A DNA stretch of 64,000 nucleotides from assembly GCF_014268585.2 (NCBI RefSeq), contig NZ_CP077092.1, forward strand, positions 3,410,001 to 3,474,000, in the 5' to 3' direction. Position numbers and translations under genes: made by a program. The notes below the pieces were generated by a model. That model was given only the letters and a program-made list of their open reading frames with translations. It searched no databases and was not told the origin of the DNA. The first letter of the stretch is position 1. Every line of letters begins with the position of its first letter. Below, piece by piece: positions 32,886 through 40,349 of the stretch. This DNA comes from Pseudomonas iranensis (GTDB taxonomy: Bacteria > Pseudomonadota > Gammaproteobacteria > Pseudomonadales > Pseudomonadaceae).

Positions 32886-32901
32886 CTGTCAGATCTGACA
32901 G
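32886..32901. promoter_or_regulatory. lux-box-like palindrome in the leader of the 829-residue gene
   Basis: CTGTCAGATCTGACAG is a perfect 16-bp palindrome in the CT-N12-AG frame of LuxR-family boxes. Its AGATCT centre resembles phz- and tra-type boxes. It lies 76 bp before the start codon, and the flanks align with the leader at 31161-31278. A LuxR-type or other dimeric regulator is inferred. No LuxR-type autoinducer receptor gene is in the window. Confidence 0.6.
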
Positions 32902-32977
32902 TAGCCAACTCTCCTCGCCAGGTATCTGATATCCCCATCCGGCACGTATCCCACGGCCCCTATCAGGACGGTGTTCC

Positions 32978-35467
32978 ATGACACTCAACGATGATTCTCA
33001 AGACGAAAATACGTTTACGTTGTTTCCCGCGAAAATCCCGCTTGCCATCGAGGATGTGATCAGCGATCCAGCGCCTCCGCCCGGCGTGCCGGTAGTCGGC
33101 TTGCCCCTAGGGATTTTCAAGGATTTGAGTGACGACAACACCGGCGCGAATGCGTTGAAGGTACTGGTCGATCCGCCCCCGCCGAACCTCTATACGAAAG
33201 TTTCTCTGTGGATCAACGGCGTGCAGAGCGGCGTCCCACAAGATGTCGGAAACGAGGTTCTCGAATTCATTGTTTTCCAGACTGAGTTCCGGGACGGAAT
33301 CATCAATGTCATTCAATACAAATTGGAAACCAAGGAAGGCAACGAAAGCGAATCTACCAAACTGTGGACGCTCTATAGCGCTAACCGCCCCGGCGGCAAC
33401 GCTCCCACCGGCACAGGTCCGCATCCGGAACTGCAGATCAACCTGCCTGCCCTGCTGGGCGATCCAGCGCTGATTGGCAAGACTGAAGTGGACAACGGCG
33501 TTCTGCTCACTTGCAGCTATACGCATGGCAAGGCCTACGACCTCATCACTTACGAGATCAATCGGAAACGCTACAGCCATAAAGTCATGCCGACGGAGGC
33601 CGGAAAAGACATTTCGATATTGATAGACCGTGCCAAGTTCGAACAAATTGGCAGTCTCAACGACTGCCCGTTCAGCTACACCGTTGATGATCAGTTGCAC
33701 AACGGAACTCATAACGAGCGCTGGTCAAAATACATTTACGCGAATATCGATCTTGAGCGGGTGTTCTTGCCGATGCCGTTGTTGCGCGAGAAGGCTGGAG
33801 ACAACACCGACGATCCAAAGATCGTGGATCTGAAAAAACTGGACGGTCACCCGCTGTTTGTGGTGGTCCTTCCAAACGATGCGCTGTATCAGAAAGACGA
33901 CTGGGTGAAGGCGTACTACCGGCTTGACGATTCGCCGGAAGAGGAAACAAAGCGCGCCGCATTCACGGTAGATGATTTCGGTGCGCTGAATCCGTGCATT
34001 GTTTACATACCTAATGAAAAGCTCGTTTCAGGCAAAAGATTGCAGGTGCGTTTTCAGCTTGAACGGCCGGAGGGCACAGTCATCGGTACGTCCAGAATAG
34101 CCACGGCCAAAGTCATCGGTTCAGCACAGCCCCAACTGCAGCCACCCAAATTATTGGATCCGGCGGAAAATCCAATCGACGTGCTGAAGTACGAACAAGG
34201 CGTGTCCCTCCAGATTACATTTCTCGAAGCGGCGCCGGGGGACCATGCACAACTGGTCGAGGATCCACCGTTTGCCGGCAGCGTGCCGTTTCCTTCAGTG
34301 CCCTTCAACGCATCGAAAACGGCGGAATTCCAACTCCCATCAGAATTTCTCGTGACGCGTCGGGGGAGTACCCGAAAGTTTCGTTGGACGCTAATCCGAA
34401 ATAGCATTCCTTCCGGGGAATCCCCGGATCTCACGCTAGTTATTAACGCTATCGCAACGGACGACCCGCGCTTGCCGACTCCGAATATTGCAGGGGAACT
34501 CGGGCAGCAACTCACTGTTTCGGATCTGCCGACCGATGCGCGGGTGCTCTCGGATAAAGTTCCACTCATGCAACAAACTCACCCGGTTTGGATAGACTTT
34601 GAAGGCGTCGATGTAGATGGGAAGCCCGCAACCAAAGAAGTTTCGGCAGGTGGGCTGAGTGAATTGGTGGACAGGATTTCGTTACTGGCGCCAGTCGAGT
34701 GGTTGGAAGCGCGAGAACATGGAAGTGAGTTAAGGCTGGCTTGTGCGGTCAATCTTGATGGGATTAAGGACAAGATGAAGGCAGTCCCGCTTCGGGTGCG
34801 CACTTATACAATGAGTGTGACCCAGGCATTGGAGATAGATCGCACACCAATGGTTCTTGATGGGCCCCACTTCTTTCCTGCACCCGCGCCCTACACCCCG
34901 ACCTTTGCTGTAACAGCCTATCTAGATGATAACGCGCATCGAATCCGAGAAGCTTTGGGTGGCGTCCATCCCTATCATTACAGCTCATCGAATACTAACG
35001 TTGCTTCCGTTAATGCAACAACTGGGGATGTAGTTTCAACCAGTAATGGCACTGCCCGAATCGACGTGCGGGACGCCAAGGGCGACATTGTCGGTTACGA
35101 AGTGGTATGCAAAAACGTGTATGAATTAGTTTATACAGCTCAAAAACTTAACCACTCTCAGGCAGCGGCTTGGATGGGTTCCATAGGTGCGCAGTTTTTT
35201 CCAACTACTTTCCGGCACGGTTCTAGTGACCCGCTTATCAGAGCCGCAGCATTTGGTTTTCAAAAAACAGGCTCGGCGTATCTTTGGCATTGGCATACCT
35301 CAGAGTTGTGGTCGTCGGATGGGCTCTACGGTTCAAGTGTCGCAAGTGCCTATTACATAGCTCAATGGCAAACTCCGCCATACGTCGCTGGAGTCGTTGA
35401 CGTCGGGAACAATGAGATAACTCTTTCCCTCAATTCCTCAATTGGATACCGTCTCAGAAATCGGTAG
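32978..35467 (+). CDS. Large Ig-like repeat protein with Big_2-like domain, no signal peptide
   Basis: 829 residues. Several divergent Ig-like beta-sandwich units of about 110-130 residues run from residue 1 to about 600. A Big_2-like unit follows (YSSSNTNVASVNATTGDVVSTSNGTARIDVRD, about 667-698). The C-terminal domain of about 120 residues is rich in Trp, Tyr and Ser (AAFGFQKTGSAYLWHWHTSELWSS). No signal peptide, transmembrane helix or sorting motif is seen, although such proteins are usually cell-surface or secreted. Codon use is visibly more AT-rich than in neighbours, especially after about 34.4 kb, suggesting transfer or relaxed selection. ATG 32978 follows CAGGACGGTGTTCC. Function unknown; an adhesin or a cargo of a non-Sec exporter are options. 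Confidence 0.75.
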   Translation: MTLNDDSQDENTFTLFPAKIPLAIEDVISDPAPPPGVPVVGLPLGIFKDLSDDNTGANALKVLVDPPPPNLYTKVSLWINGVQSGVPQDVGNEVLEFIVFQTEFRDGIINVIQYKLETKEGNESESTKLWTLYSANRPGGNAPTGTGPHPELQINLPALLGDPALIGKTEVDNGVLLTCSYTHGKAYDLITYEINRKRYSHKVMPTEAGKDISILIDRAKFEQIGSLNDCPFSYTVDDQLHNGTHNERWSKYIYANIDLERVFLPMPLLREKAGDNTDDPKIVDLKKLDGHPLFVVVLPNDALYQKDDWVKAYYRLDDSPEEETKRAAFTVDDFGALNPCIVYIPNEKLVSGKRLQVRFQLERPEGTVIGTSRIATAKVIGSAQPQLQPPKLLDPAENPIDVLKYEQGVSLQITFLEAAPGDHAQLVEDPPFAGSVPFPSVPFNASKTAEFQLPSEFLVTRRGSTRKFRWTLIRNSIPSGESPDLTLVINAIATDDPRLPTPNIAGELGQQLTVSDLPTDARVLSDKVPLMQQTHPVWIDFEGVDVDGKPATKEVSAGGLSELVDRISLLAPVEWLEAREHGSELRLACAVNLDGIKDKMKAVPLRVRTYTMSVTQALEIDRTPMVLDGPHFFPAPAPYTPTFAVTAYLDDNAHRIREALGGVHPYHYSSSNTNVASVNATTGDVVSTSNGTARIDVRDAKGDIVGYEVVCKNVYELVYTAQKLNHSQAAAWMGSIGAQFFPTTFRHGSSDPLIRAAAFGFQKTGSAYLWHWHTSELWSSDGLYGSSVASAYYIAQWQTPPYVAGVVDVGNNEITLSLNSSIGYRLRNR

Positions 35468-35883
35468 AGGCTTCTATGAGAGCAGACCGTGATCTCATCG
35501 AAAACTTCGCAGGAGTAACGTCAAATCAATAGATTGCGGCCTAAGCTGCGATCAATTGAGTTGCGGAACATGGCGGAAGATAGTTAGAGTCCGAACGGCC
35601 CGGGAACATACGCCCCCCAATCGGGTTCTGGATAATCTGGATTTTCCGCAGCGATGAAGAAAGGCTGAGTTATTCGCTGCTCACTCCGGCCCTTTCGCGA
35701 GCGCGCTCGCTCCCACAGTTTGACCGCATTCCAAATGTGCTGGTGAGCCTGCTCGCGAAGAGGCCATCAGCTTCGGCGGAATTCTTCGAGTTAAACGAAG
35801 CTGTTTAAAAGACACGCGCAGATACGGTCTCCAGGCTACAAATCCTTGCGCCATTACCTACAGCCAAGCCAGAATCCGCCGGC
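35468..35883. other. Intergenic region with decayed REP fragments
   Basis: No gene-like ORF is seen. 35692-35716 (CGCGAGCGCGCTCGCTCCCAC) and 35741-35765 (GGTGAGCCTGCTCGCGAAG) are mutated halves of a REP pair. The rest appears to be decayed sequence leading up to the promoter of the second C4-type locus. Confidence 0.6.
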
Positions 35884-35912
35884 TTGTGCGCCTTGGGGTC
35901 GGGTTCTATTGT
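35884..35912 (+). promoter_or_regulatory. Candidate promoter of the second C4-type locus
   Basis: TTGTGC (35884-35889), a 17-nt spacer and TATTGT (35907-35912). The match is moderate. The distance from the -10 box to the following hairpin (7 nt) is almost the same as at the first locus (8 nt), which supports it. Confidence 0.45.
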
Positions 35913-35919
35913 GGTCGGG

Positions 35920-35969
35920 TCGCTGAATGTTCAGTGATCGGGTTTAGCAGCTCGGCAAACTTTCAAGGC
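35920..35969 (+). promoter_or_regulatory. 5' hairpin and upstream target copy (a1/b1) of the second C4-type locus
   Basis: An inverted repeat TCGCTGAA-TG-TTCAGTGA (35920-35937) is followed, as at locus 1, by CGGGTTT. TTAGCAG (35945-35951, a1) and TCAAGG (35964-35969, b1) are complementary to a' and b' of the structured RNA at 35995-36067. Confidence 0.65.
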
Positions 35970-35994
35970 ACGCTGGCTCCGCCTCTCTTTTTAT

Positions 35995-36067
35995 GGCGGC
36001 TTGCGTGGGGCACTTCGGTGCGCCGGGATCCTTGAGCCTGGTCTGCTAACCCGCGTAAAGCCGCCAC
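35995..36067 (+). ncRNA. C4-type antisense RNA element, locus 2
   Basis: The outer stem is a perfect 9 bp (35995-36003 TGGCGGCTT with 36059-36067) plus GCG/CGC (36004-36006 with 36053-36055). Inside are GCAC-TTCG-GTGC (36011-36022) and CCGGG/CCTGG (36024-36042), whose loop carries TCCTTGAG (b', 36030-36037). CTGCTAACC (a', 36044-36052) follows. b' is exactly complementary to CTCAAGGA (36106-36113) over the ribosome site, and a' to TTAGCAG at 36078-36084. The stem sequences differ completely from locus 1 while the pairing is kept, which is strong evidence for a selected RNA structure. Confidence 0.72.
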
Positions 36068-36071
36068 CCTC

Positions 36072-36113
36072 TTCGTTTAGCAGCGAAGGCTGACGGCTCC
36101 ATCTCTCAAGGAG
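36072..36113 (+). promoter_or_regulatory. Downstream target copy (a2/b2) and small hairpin before the DUF6124-like gene
   Basis: CTTCG...CGAAG (36072-36089) can form a hairpin presenting TTAGCAG (36078-36084, a2) in its loop. CTCAAGGA (36106-36113, b2) overlaps the AAGGAG ribosome site. Both are complementary to the antisense element upstream, so formation of the hairpin and antisense pairing compete. Confidence 0.62.
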
Positions 36114-36120
36114 CTTTACC

Positions 36121-36480
36121 ATGATCAAACCAACACCCAACCCACCCGAAACCGACCCCACCTCCCCCTACGAATCTCTCGATTCAAAAAAACTCCACCA
36201 AGCCGCCGACCGCGCACTCGACCATTACCTCTGCCCACCCGGCTCTACTCCACCGCCGTACAGCCCCCGCGCCATGTACGCCGTCACCGCCGACACCAAA
36301 AATGAAGACCTGCTGGCCAACGCCTGCGAAACCCTCGCCTCCGCTAAAACCATTGCCCAGGAATTCGCTGGGCTGGTGAAGCCATCGCAACGCCGGACAC
36401 TGATGGGCATTGCGCAGCTGATCATGCTCGGGGAGCTGGCGGTGAATCGGGTGCTGGATAATCTGGAGTTGCCGCAGTAG
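36121..36480 (+). CDS. DUF6124-like small helical protein
   Basis: 119 residues, with no signal peptide. The N-terminal half (SKKLHQAADRALDHYL) precedes the conserved two-helix part LLANACETLASAKTIAQEFAGLVKPSQRRTLMGIAQLIMLGELAVNRVLDN. That part has the same plan as the two DUF3077-like proteins at 32.1-32.6 kb. I associate it with the Pseudomonas DUF6124 family; the biochemical role is unknown. ATG 36121 has AAGGAG with a 6-nt spacer inside the antisense target. The shared leader and shared fold argue that this locus and the 32-kb locus are copies of one system. Confidence 0.75.
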   Translation: MIKPTPNPPETDPTSPYESLDSKKLHQAADRALDHYLCPPGSTPPPYSPRAMYAVTADTKNEDLLANACETLASAKTIAQEFAGLVKPSQRRTLMGIAQLIMLGELAVNRVLDNLELPQ

Positions 36481-36526
36481 CGGGCCTCGCTATAGGGGTC
36501 TGAGTTAGGCGCCGGCAGTGCCGACG

Positions 36527-36694
36527 CCTTCGCGGGCAAGCCCGCTCCCACAGGGATTTGTGTCGCTCACACGGCTTCGTTCACGCCGCCAAACTTTGTG
36601 GGAGCGAGCCTGCTCGCGAATGCGGTGGGTCAGTCCCTGAGATGTCGACTGATATACCGTTTTTCGCGAGCAGGCTCGCTCCCACATGAGTTCG
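36527..36694. repeat. REP units between the DUF6124-like gene and tRNA-Sec
   Basis: A single GGGCAAGCCCGCTCCCACAGG-type unit (36527-36557) and a canonical inverted pair (36597-36690) fill this gap. The spacer of the pair matches that of the REP at 32753. Confidence 0.88.
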
Positions 36695-36758
36695 CGGCTG
36701 CCTCTTAATAACTGGCGAACCAAACGTGGCCGACTACGTTTCTCCGGCATTCGGAATC

Positions 36759-36824
36759 AAAAGATCGCAGCCTTCGGCAGCTCCTACAAATCGGTGTTGG
36801 AGCGGCCGGAGGCTGCGATCTTTT
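36759..36824. terminator. Imperfect long inverted repeat, relative of 32658-32725
   Basis: AAAAGATCGCAGCC ... GGCTGCGATCTTTT arms with a few mismatches. It lies just downstream (in minus-strand terms) of tRNA-Sec and could terminate the fdo-sel transcript. Confidence 0.6.
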
Positions 36825-36837
36825 CTTTTGTGGAAGC

Positions 36838-36933
36838 TGGCGGAAGACAGCCGGAGTCGAACCTGCCCGGGAACGGATGCCGTCCCCAACCGGGTTTGAA
36901 GCCCGGCCGCGCCACCGGGCGCGATTGTCTTCC
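36838..36933 (-). tRNA. selC: Selenocysteine tRNA (anticodon TCA)
   Basis: The minus strand folds as a 96-nt tRNA-Sec: acceptor stem beginning GGAAGAC and ending GTCTTCCG plus encoded CCA (36838-36840). The anticodon is TCA (36897-36899) within GGGCTTCAAACCC. A long variable arm and the TTCGACTCC T-loop are visible. The 8-bp acceptor and long extra arm distinguish it from serine tRNAs. It starts 5 bp after the selB stop codon in the same orientation, so it is probably on the same transcript. Confidence 0.97.
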
Positions 36934-36938
36934 TGAAC

Positions 36939-38855
36939 TCATGGTGCGCAGGCGCCAGCCAGCGTGTTGTCGGGGCGGATCTGGCGGGATTCGCCGAGGC
37001 GGCGGGTCAGGCCGAGTCGGTCGAAATACTCCAGATACTGAATACAGCGTTTGCGTCCCAAGCCTAGCGCATCACGGAAAGTTGTCACCTCAATCGCTGG
37101 ATGTTCTTCGGCGAGTTTCAGCAGCAGCGCCGCCATTTGTCGCAGGACGATGTCGCTGATGAACAGGTCGCGCACCACCTGGTGCATCAGGCCCAGCCGT
37201 GCCAATTTGCGCATTAACAGGCGAACACTGGCGTCGTCTTCGCCGAGCATTTTAGCCGCGTCGCGCACCCACGGTGGGTCGAAACCGGCCTGTTCGAATA
37301 AGGGCTGTAATTGCTGCCAGAGGATTTCATCGTCGGCATTCAGGCGCACCTGATGGTCGGGCAGGTGCAGCCAGGGGCCGCTGGCGAGGATCGAGCCGGC
37401 GCCGAGCAGTTCGTCGAGCAGGCTGATGAAGGTCGAGCGTTCCAGTGCCAGAGCGCTGAAGCGTCGCAGGCGATCGCGGTCAGGGCCCATCTGGTCGGGT
37501 TCCTGTTCGTGGAATCGCGCCAGTTGTTCGAGCAAGGTGAATTTCAACTGGCCCCAGCGCTGGACGTTGAACAGCAGCGCGCCTTGACGGGTGTCGACCA
37601 GGCGGATGTTCTCGGCCAGCGACCACTGCGCGCGCGGACGGTTGAACTGGCGTTCGAGGCGTTGCGGGTCGAGGCCGCCGGGGCTGTGGTTGAGCAGCGC
37701 TGGCAAGGCTTGTTCGAGGCTGACACTCAGAGCGAGGGTTTGCAGTTGCGCGAGGCGTTCCGGGCTGCGGCGTTGGCGCGCCGGGGCGAACGGGTCGAGC
37801 ACTGTGCCGCCGCCGAGGGTCCGCTGGGCACTGGAGTCGCGCAGGATCAGCCGATCACCCTTCACCGCGTGCACCGGCGCGTTGATCAGCAGTTGCGCGA
37901 ACATGCGCTCGCCGGGACTCAGGCGCGGGCCTTGCAGCAAGGCGACCCGGGCAATGACATCCTGGGTGCCAAGGTGCAGATGCACCGGGTGGAAGTGTTC
38001 GAAGGTGCGCTCGCCGGGCAACAGCTGAAAGTCGATATCGATGCGCTGGGTCGGGGCATGCAGCCAATCGGCCTGCAGCCAGTGACCACGGTGGATCTGC
38101 GCCAGTTCCAGACGATCGCCGCTGAGGTTCAATGCCACGCGTTGGCCAGCGAAGGCTCGTTCAGCGGCCTGGTTTTGCGCGTGCAGACCACGGATGCGCA
38201 CCGATTTGCCGGCAGCCCCCAAGACAAGTTTGTCGCCAACCGCAACCGTGCCGGACAGCGCCGTGCCCGTGACCACAATCCCCGCGCCCGCGACGCTGAA
38301 TGCCCGATCGATCGCCAGACGAAAGCCGCCCTCACAACCGCGCGCCTGCACCTCGTTGTGCGCCTGCAATAACGCCGCGCGCAACTCATCGACGCCCTGC
38401 CCGTTCATGCTCGACACGGTAAAAATCGGCGCATCAGCAAATGGTCCGGGCGCGAGCAGGTCGAGCACCTGACGCTGCACCTCTTCCACCCTGCCCGTTC
38501 CAGCGCGGTCGCACTTGGTGATCGCCACCAGCGCGCGCGGGATGCCGAGCAGTTCGACGATCGCCAGATGTTCTCGCGTCTGCGGCATCACCCCGTCATC
38601 GGCCGCGACCACCAGCAATACCAAATCGATGCCCTGCGCGCCGGCGAGCATGTTGTGGGTGAATTTTTCGTGCCCCGGCACGTCGATGAAGCCGGTCAGC
38701 CCGGCGCCCGCTTTTAGCTCGGCGTAGAGATAACCGAGGTCGATGGTCATGCCGCGTTCGCGCTCCTGCGGGCGGCGGTCGCCGGTTTGCCCGGTCAGCG
38801 CCTGCAACAGCGAGGTCTTGCCGTGGTCGATGTGCCCCGCCGTGCCGACGATCAC
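36939..38855 (-). CDS. selB: Selenocysteine-specific translation elongation factor SelB
   Basis: The 638-residue GTPase delivers Sec-tRNA to UGA codons marked by a SECIS hairpin. GTP motifs are GHIDHGKT (residues 7-14), DVPGHE and TKCD. EF-Tu-like domains 2 and 3 follow, then the C-terminal winged-helix repeats that bind SECIS RNA ([26 protein letters not shown]). I chose GTG 38855 because it overlaps the selA stop (GTGA) and gives the canonical N-terminus [14 protein letters not shown]; the frame is open 12 codons further upstream. Operon order selA-selB-tRNA-Sec. Confidence 0.95.
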   Translation of the reverse strand: MIVGTAGHIDHGKTSLLQALTGQTGDRRPQERERGMTIDLGYLYAELKAGAGLTGFIDVPGHEKFTHNMLAGAQGIDLVLLVVAADDGVMPQTREHLAIVELLGIPRALVAITKCDRAGTGRVEEVQRQVLDLLAPGPFADAPIFTVSSMNGQGVDELRAALLQAHNEVQARGCEGGFRLAIDRAFSVAGAGIVVTGTALSGTVAVGDKLVLGAAGKSVRIRGLHAQNQAAERAFAGQRVALNLSGDRLELAQIHRGHWLQADWLHAPTQRIDIDFQLLPGERTFEHFHPVHLHLGTQDVIARVALLQGPRLSPGERMFAQLLINAPVHAVKGDRLILRDSSAQRTLGGGTVLDPFAPARQRRSPERLAQLQTLALSVSLEQALPALLNHSPGGLDPQRLERQFNRPRAQWSLAENIRLVDTRQGALLFNVQRWGQLKFTLLEQLARFHEQEPDQMGPDRDRLRRFSALALERSTFISLLDELLGAGSILASGPWLHLPDHQVRLNADDEILWQQLQPLFEQAGFDPPWVRDAAKMLGEDDASVRLLMRKLARLGLMHQVVRDLFISDIVLRQMAALLLKLAEEHPAIEVTTFRDALGLGRKRCIQYLEYFDRLGLTRRLGESRQIRPDNTLAGACAP

Positions 38856-40264
38856 CGGTCGACCTGCAATTGCGCCAGCTGCGCCAGCCACGCTGGCTCA
38901 TCGTCGAGCTGGCGTAGATCCAGCCACAGCGCATCGTCGCCGATCCGGCCGAGTACCGGGACCGGCAAACCGCGCAACGCCGCTTCGAGATTGAGCAGAT
39001 AACGCCCGCGCCAGCGCTTGGACACTTGCGGGCGACAACACAGCGCAGCGCTCGGCAGACGCGCCACCGGTTGGCTGCCACTGCCGATCATGCCCAACGC
39101 CTCGACTGCACTGACCTGCCAGACCTCGCCCAACACATCGGCGAGCAACGGTTGCAAACGCGCCGCTTGGGCGAAGATCTCGGCTTGCGGCCGAGTCAGC
39201 AGGCGCAGGCTCGGCAGTCGTTCGGCGAGGCGATCAGGGTCGCGGTACAGACCGAGCACCGCTTCCAGCGCGGCCAAGGTCAACTTGTCGACCCGCAGCG
39301 CGCGTTTCAGTGGATTTTTCTTGATCTTCGCGATCAGCTCTTTGCGCCCGACGATCAACCCGGCCTGCGGCCCGCCGAGCAATTTGTCGCCGCTGAAGGT
39401 GACGATGTCGGCGCCATCGAGCAAGGCCTGACGCACCGTCGGTTCCGCCGGCAGGCCCCAGCGCGTCAGGTCGAGCAGACTGCCGCTGCCCAGATCTTCC
39501 AGCAACGGCAAGCCATGGGCGTGCGCCAACTCGGCCAGTTCCGCAGTCGGCACCCGCGCGGTGAAGCCTTCGATGCTGTAGTTGCTCGCATGCACACGCA
39601 TGATCAAACCGCTGCGTGGGCTGATCGCCGCTTCGTAGTCGCGAGCATGGGTGCGATTGGTGGTGCCGACTTCATGCAGCCGCACGCCGGCGCGGGCCAT
39701 GATGTCGGGGATGCGGAAGGCGCCGCCGATCTCGATCAGCTCACCACGCGAGATGATGCCTTCCTTACGCGCGCCGAGGCTGTTGAGGGTCAGCAGCACG
39801 GCAGCGGCATTGTTGTTGACCACCGTCACCGCTTCGGCGCCGGTCAGTTCGCGGATCAGGCCTTCGATCAGATCGTCACGATCACCGCGCTTGCCGCTGG
39901 CCAGGTCGAACTCGAGATTGAGCGGATAACGTGCGGCCATTTGCACCGCTTCGATGGCTTCGTCGGGCAGCAAGGCGCGGCCGAGATTGGTGTGCAGCAC
40001 CGTGCCGGTCAGGTTGAATACCCGCCGAACCTGGCTGCGTTGTTGCTGCGCCAAGCGTTCGCCGACGCGCCCGGCGAGCACTTCGGCGCCGATCTCCACC
40101 GCTGCCAATTGCCCGCTCAACACGCCGGGCCGCAGCTCATCGAGCAACTGACGCAGGCCCGTCAGCAAAGAATCCCGGCCGTAGCGCTCGGCCAACGGCG
40201 CGCACGCCGGGTGACGCAACAAGCCATCAATGGACGGCAACCGCAGGGCAACGCTGGAAGACAT
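38852..40264 (-). CDS. selA: L-seryl-tRNA(Sec) selenium transferase SelA
   Basis: A 470-residue PLP enzyme converts Ser-tRNA-Sec to Sec-tRNA-Sec using selenophosphate. Motifs: [16 protein letters not shown] (84-99), [18 protein letters not shown] (200-205) and the PLP lysine Lys294 in [12 protein letters not shown]. Length is as in E. coli (463). The stop overlaps selB. The selenophosphate synthetase gene selD is not in the window. Confidence 0.96.
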   Translation of the reverse strand: MSSSVALRLPSIDGLLRHPACAPLAERYGRDSLLTGLRQLLDELRPGVLSGQLAAVEIGAEVLAGRVGERLAQQQRSQVRRVFNLTGTVLHTNLGRALLPDEAIEAVQMAARYPLNLEFDLASGKRGDRDDLIEGLIRELTGAEAVTVVNNNAAAVLLTLNSLGARKEGIISRGELIEIGGAFRIPDIMARAGVRLHEVGTTNRTHARDYEAAISPRSGLIMRVHASNYSIEGFTARVPTAELAELAHAHGLPLLEDLGSGSLLDLTRWGLPAEPTVRQALLDGADIVTFSGDKLLGGPQAGLIVGRKELIAKIKKNPLKRALRVDKLTLAALEAVLGLYRDPDRLAERLPSLRLLTRPQAEIFAQAARLQPLLADVLGEVWQVSAVEALGMIGSGSQPVARLPSAALCCRPQVSKRWRGRYLLNLEAALRGLPVPVLGRIGDDALWLDLRQLDDEPAWLAQLAQLQVDR

Positions 40265-40293
40265 CAGCCACTCCTGATTTCACTAAAAACAAT

Positions 40294-40325
40294 CCCTTTT
40301 GGGAGCAAGCTTGCTTCCAAAAGGG
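40294..40325. promoter_or_regulatory. 32-bp palindrome 30 bp upstream of selA
   Basis: CCCTTTTGG...CCAAAAGGG arms around GAGCAAGCTTGCTT form a near-perfect 32-bp palindrome just before the selA start. The centre resembles a REP core (GGGAGCAAGCTTGCT) but the outer arms do not. It may be a REP derivative or an operator or leader hairpin of selA. Confidence 0.5.
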
Positions 40326-40349
40326 TTTCAGAAGTGTAGACGCACTGCC

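Noticed and set aside
31702..36480. Prophage remnant explaining the C4-type RNAs
   Set aside because: No integrase, repressor, structural or lysis gene is seen in the region, and flanking genes are ordinary chromosomal genes.
36838..36933. tRNA-Sec as an attachment site of an integrated island
   Set aside because: No integrase gene or direct repeat of the tRNA 3' end is visible on either side within the window.
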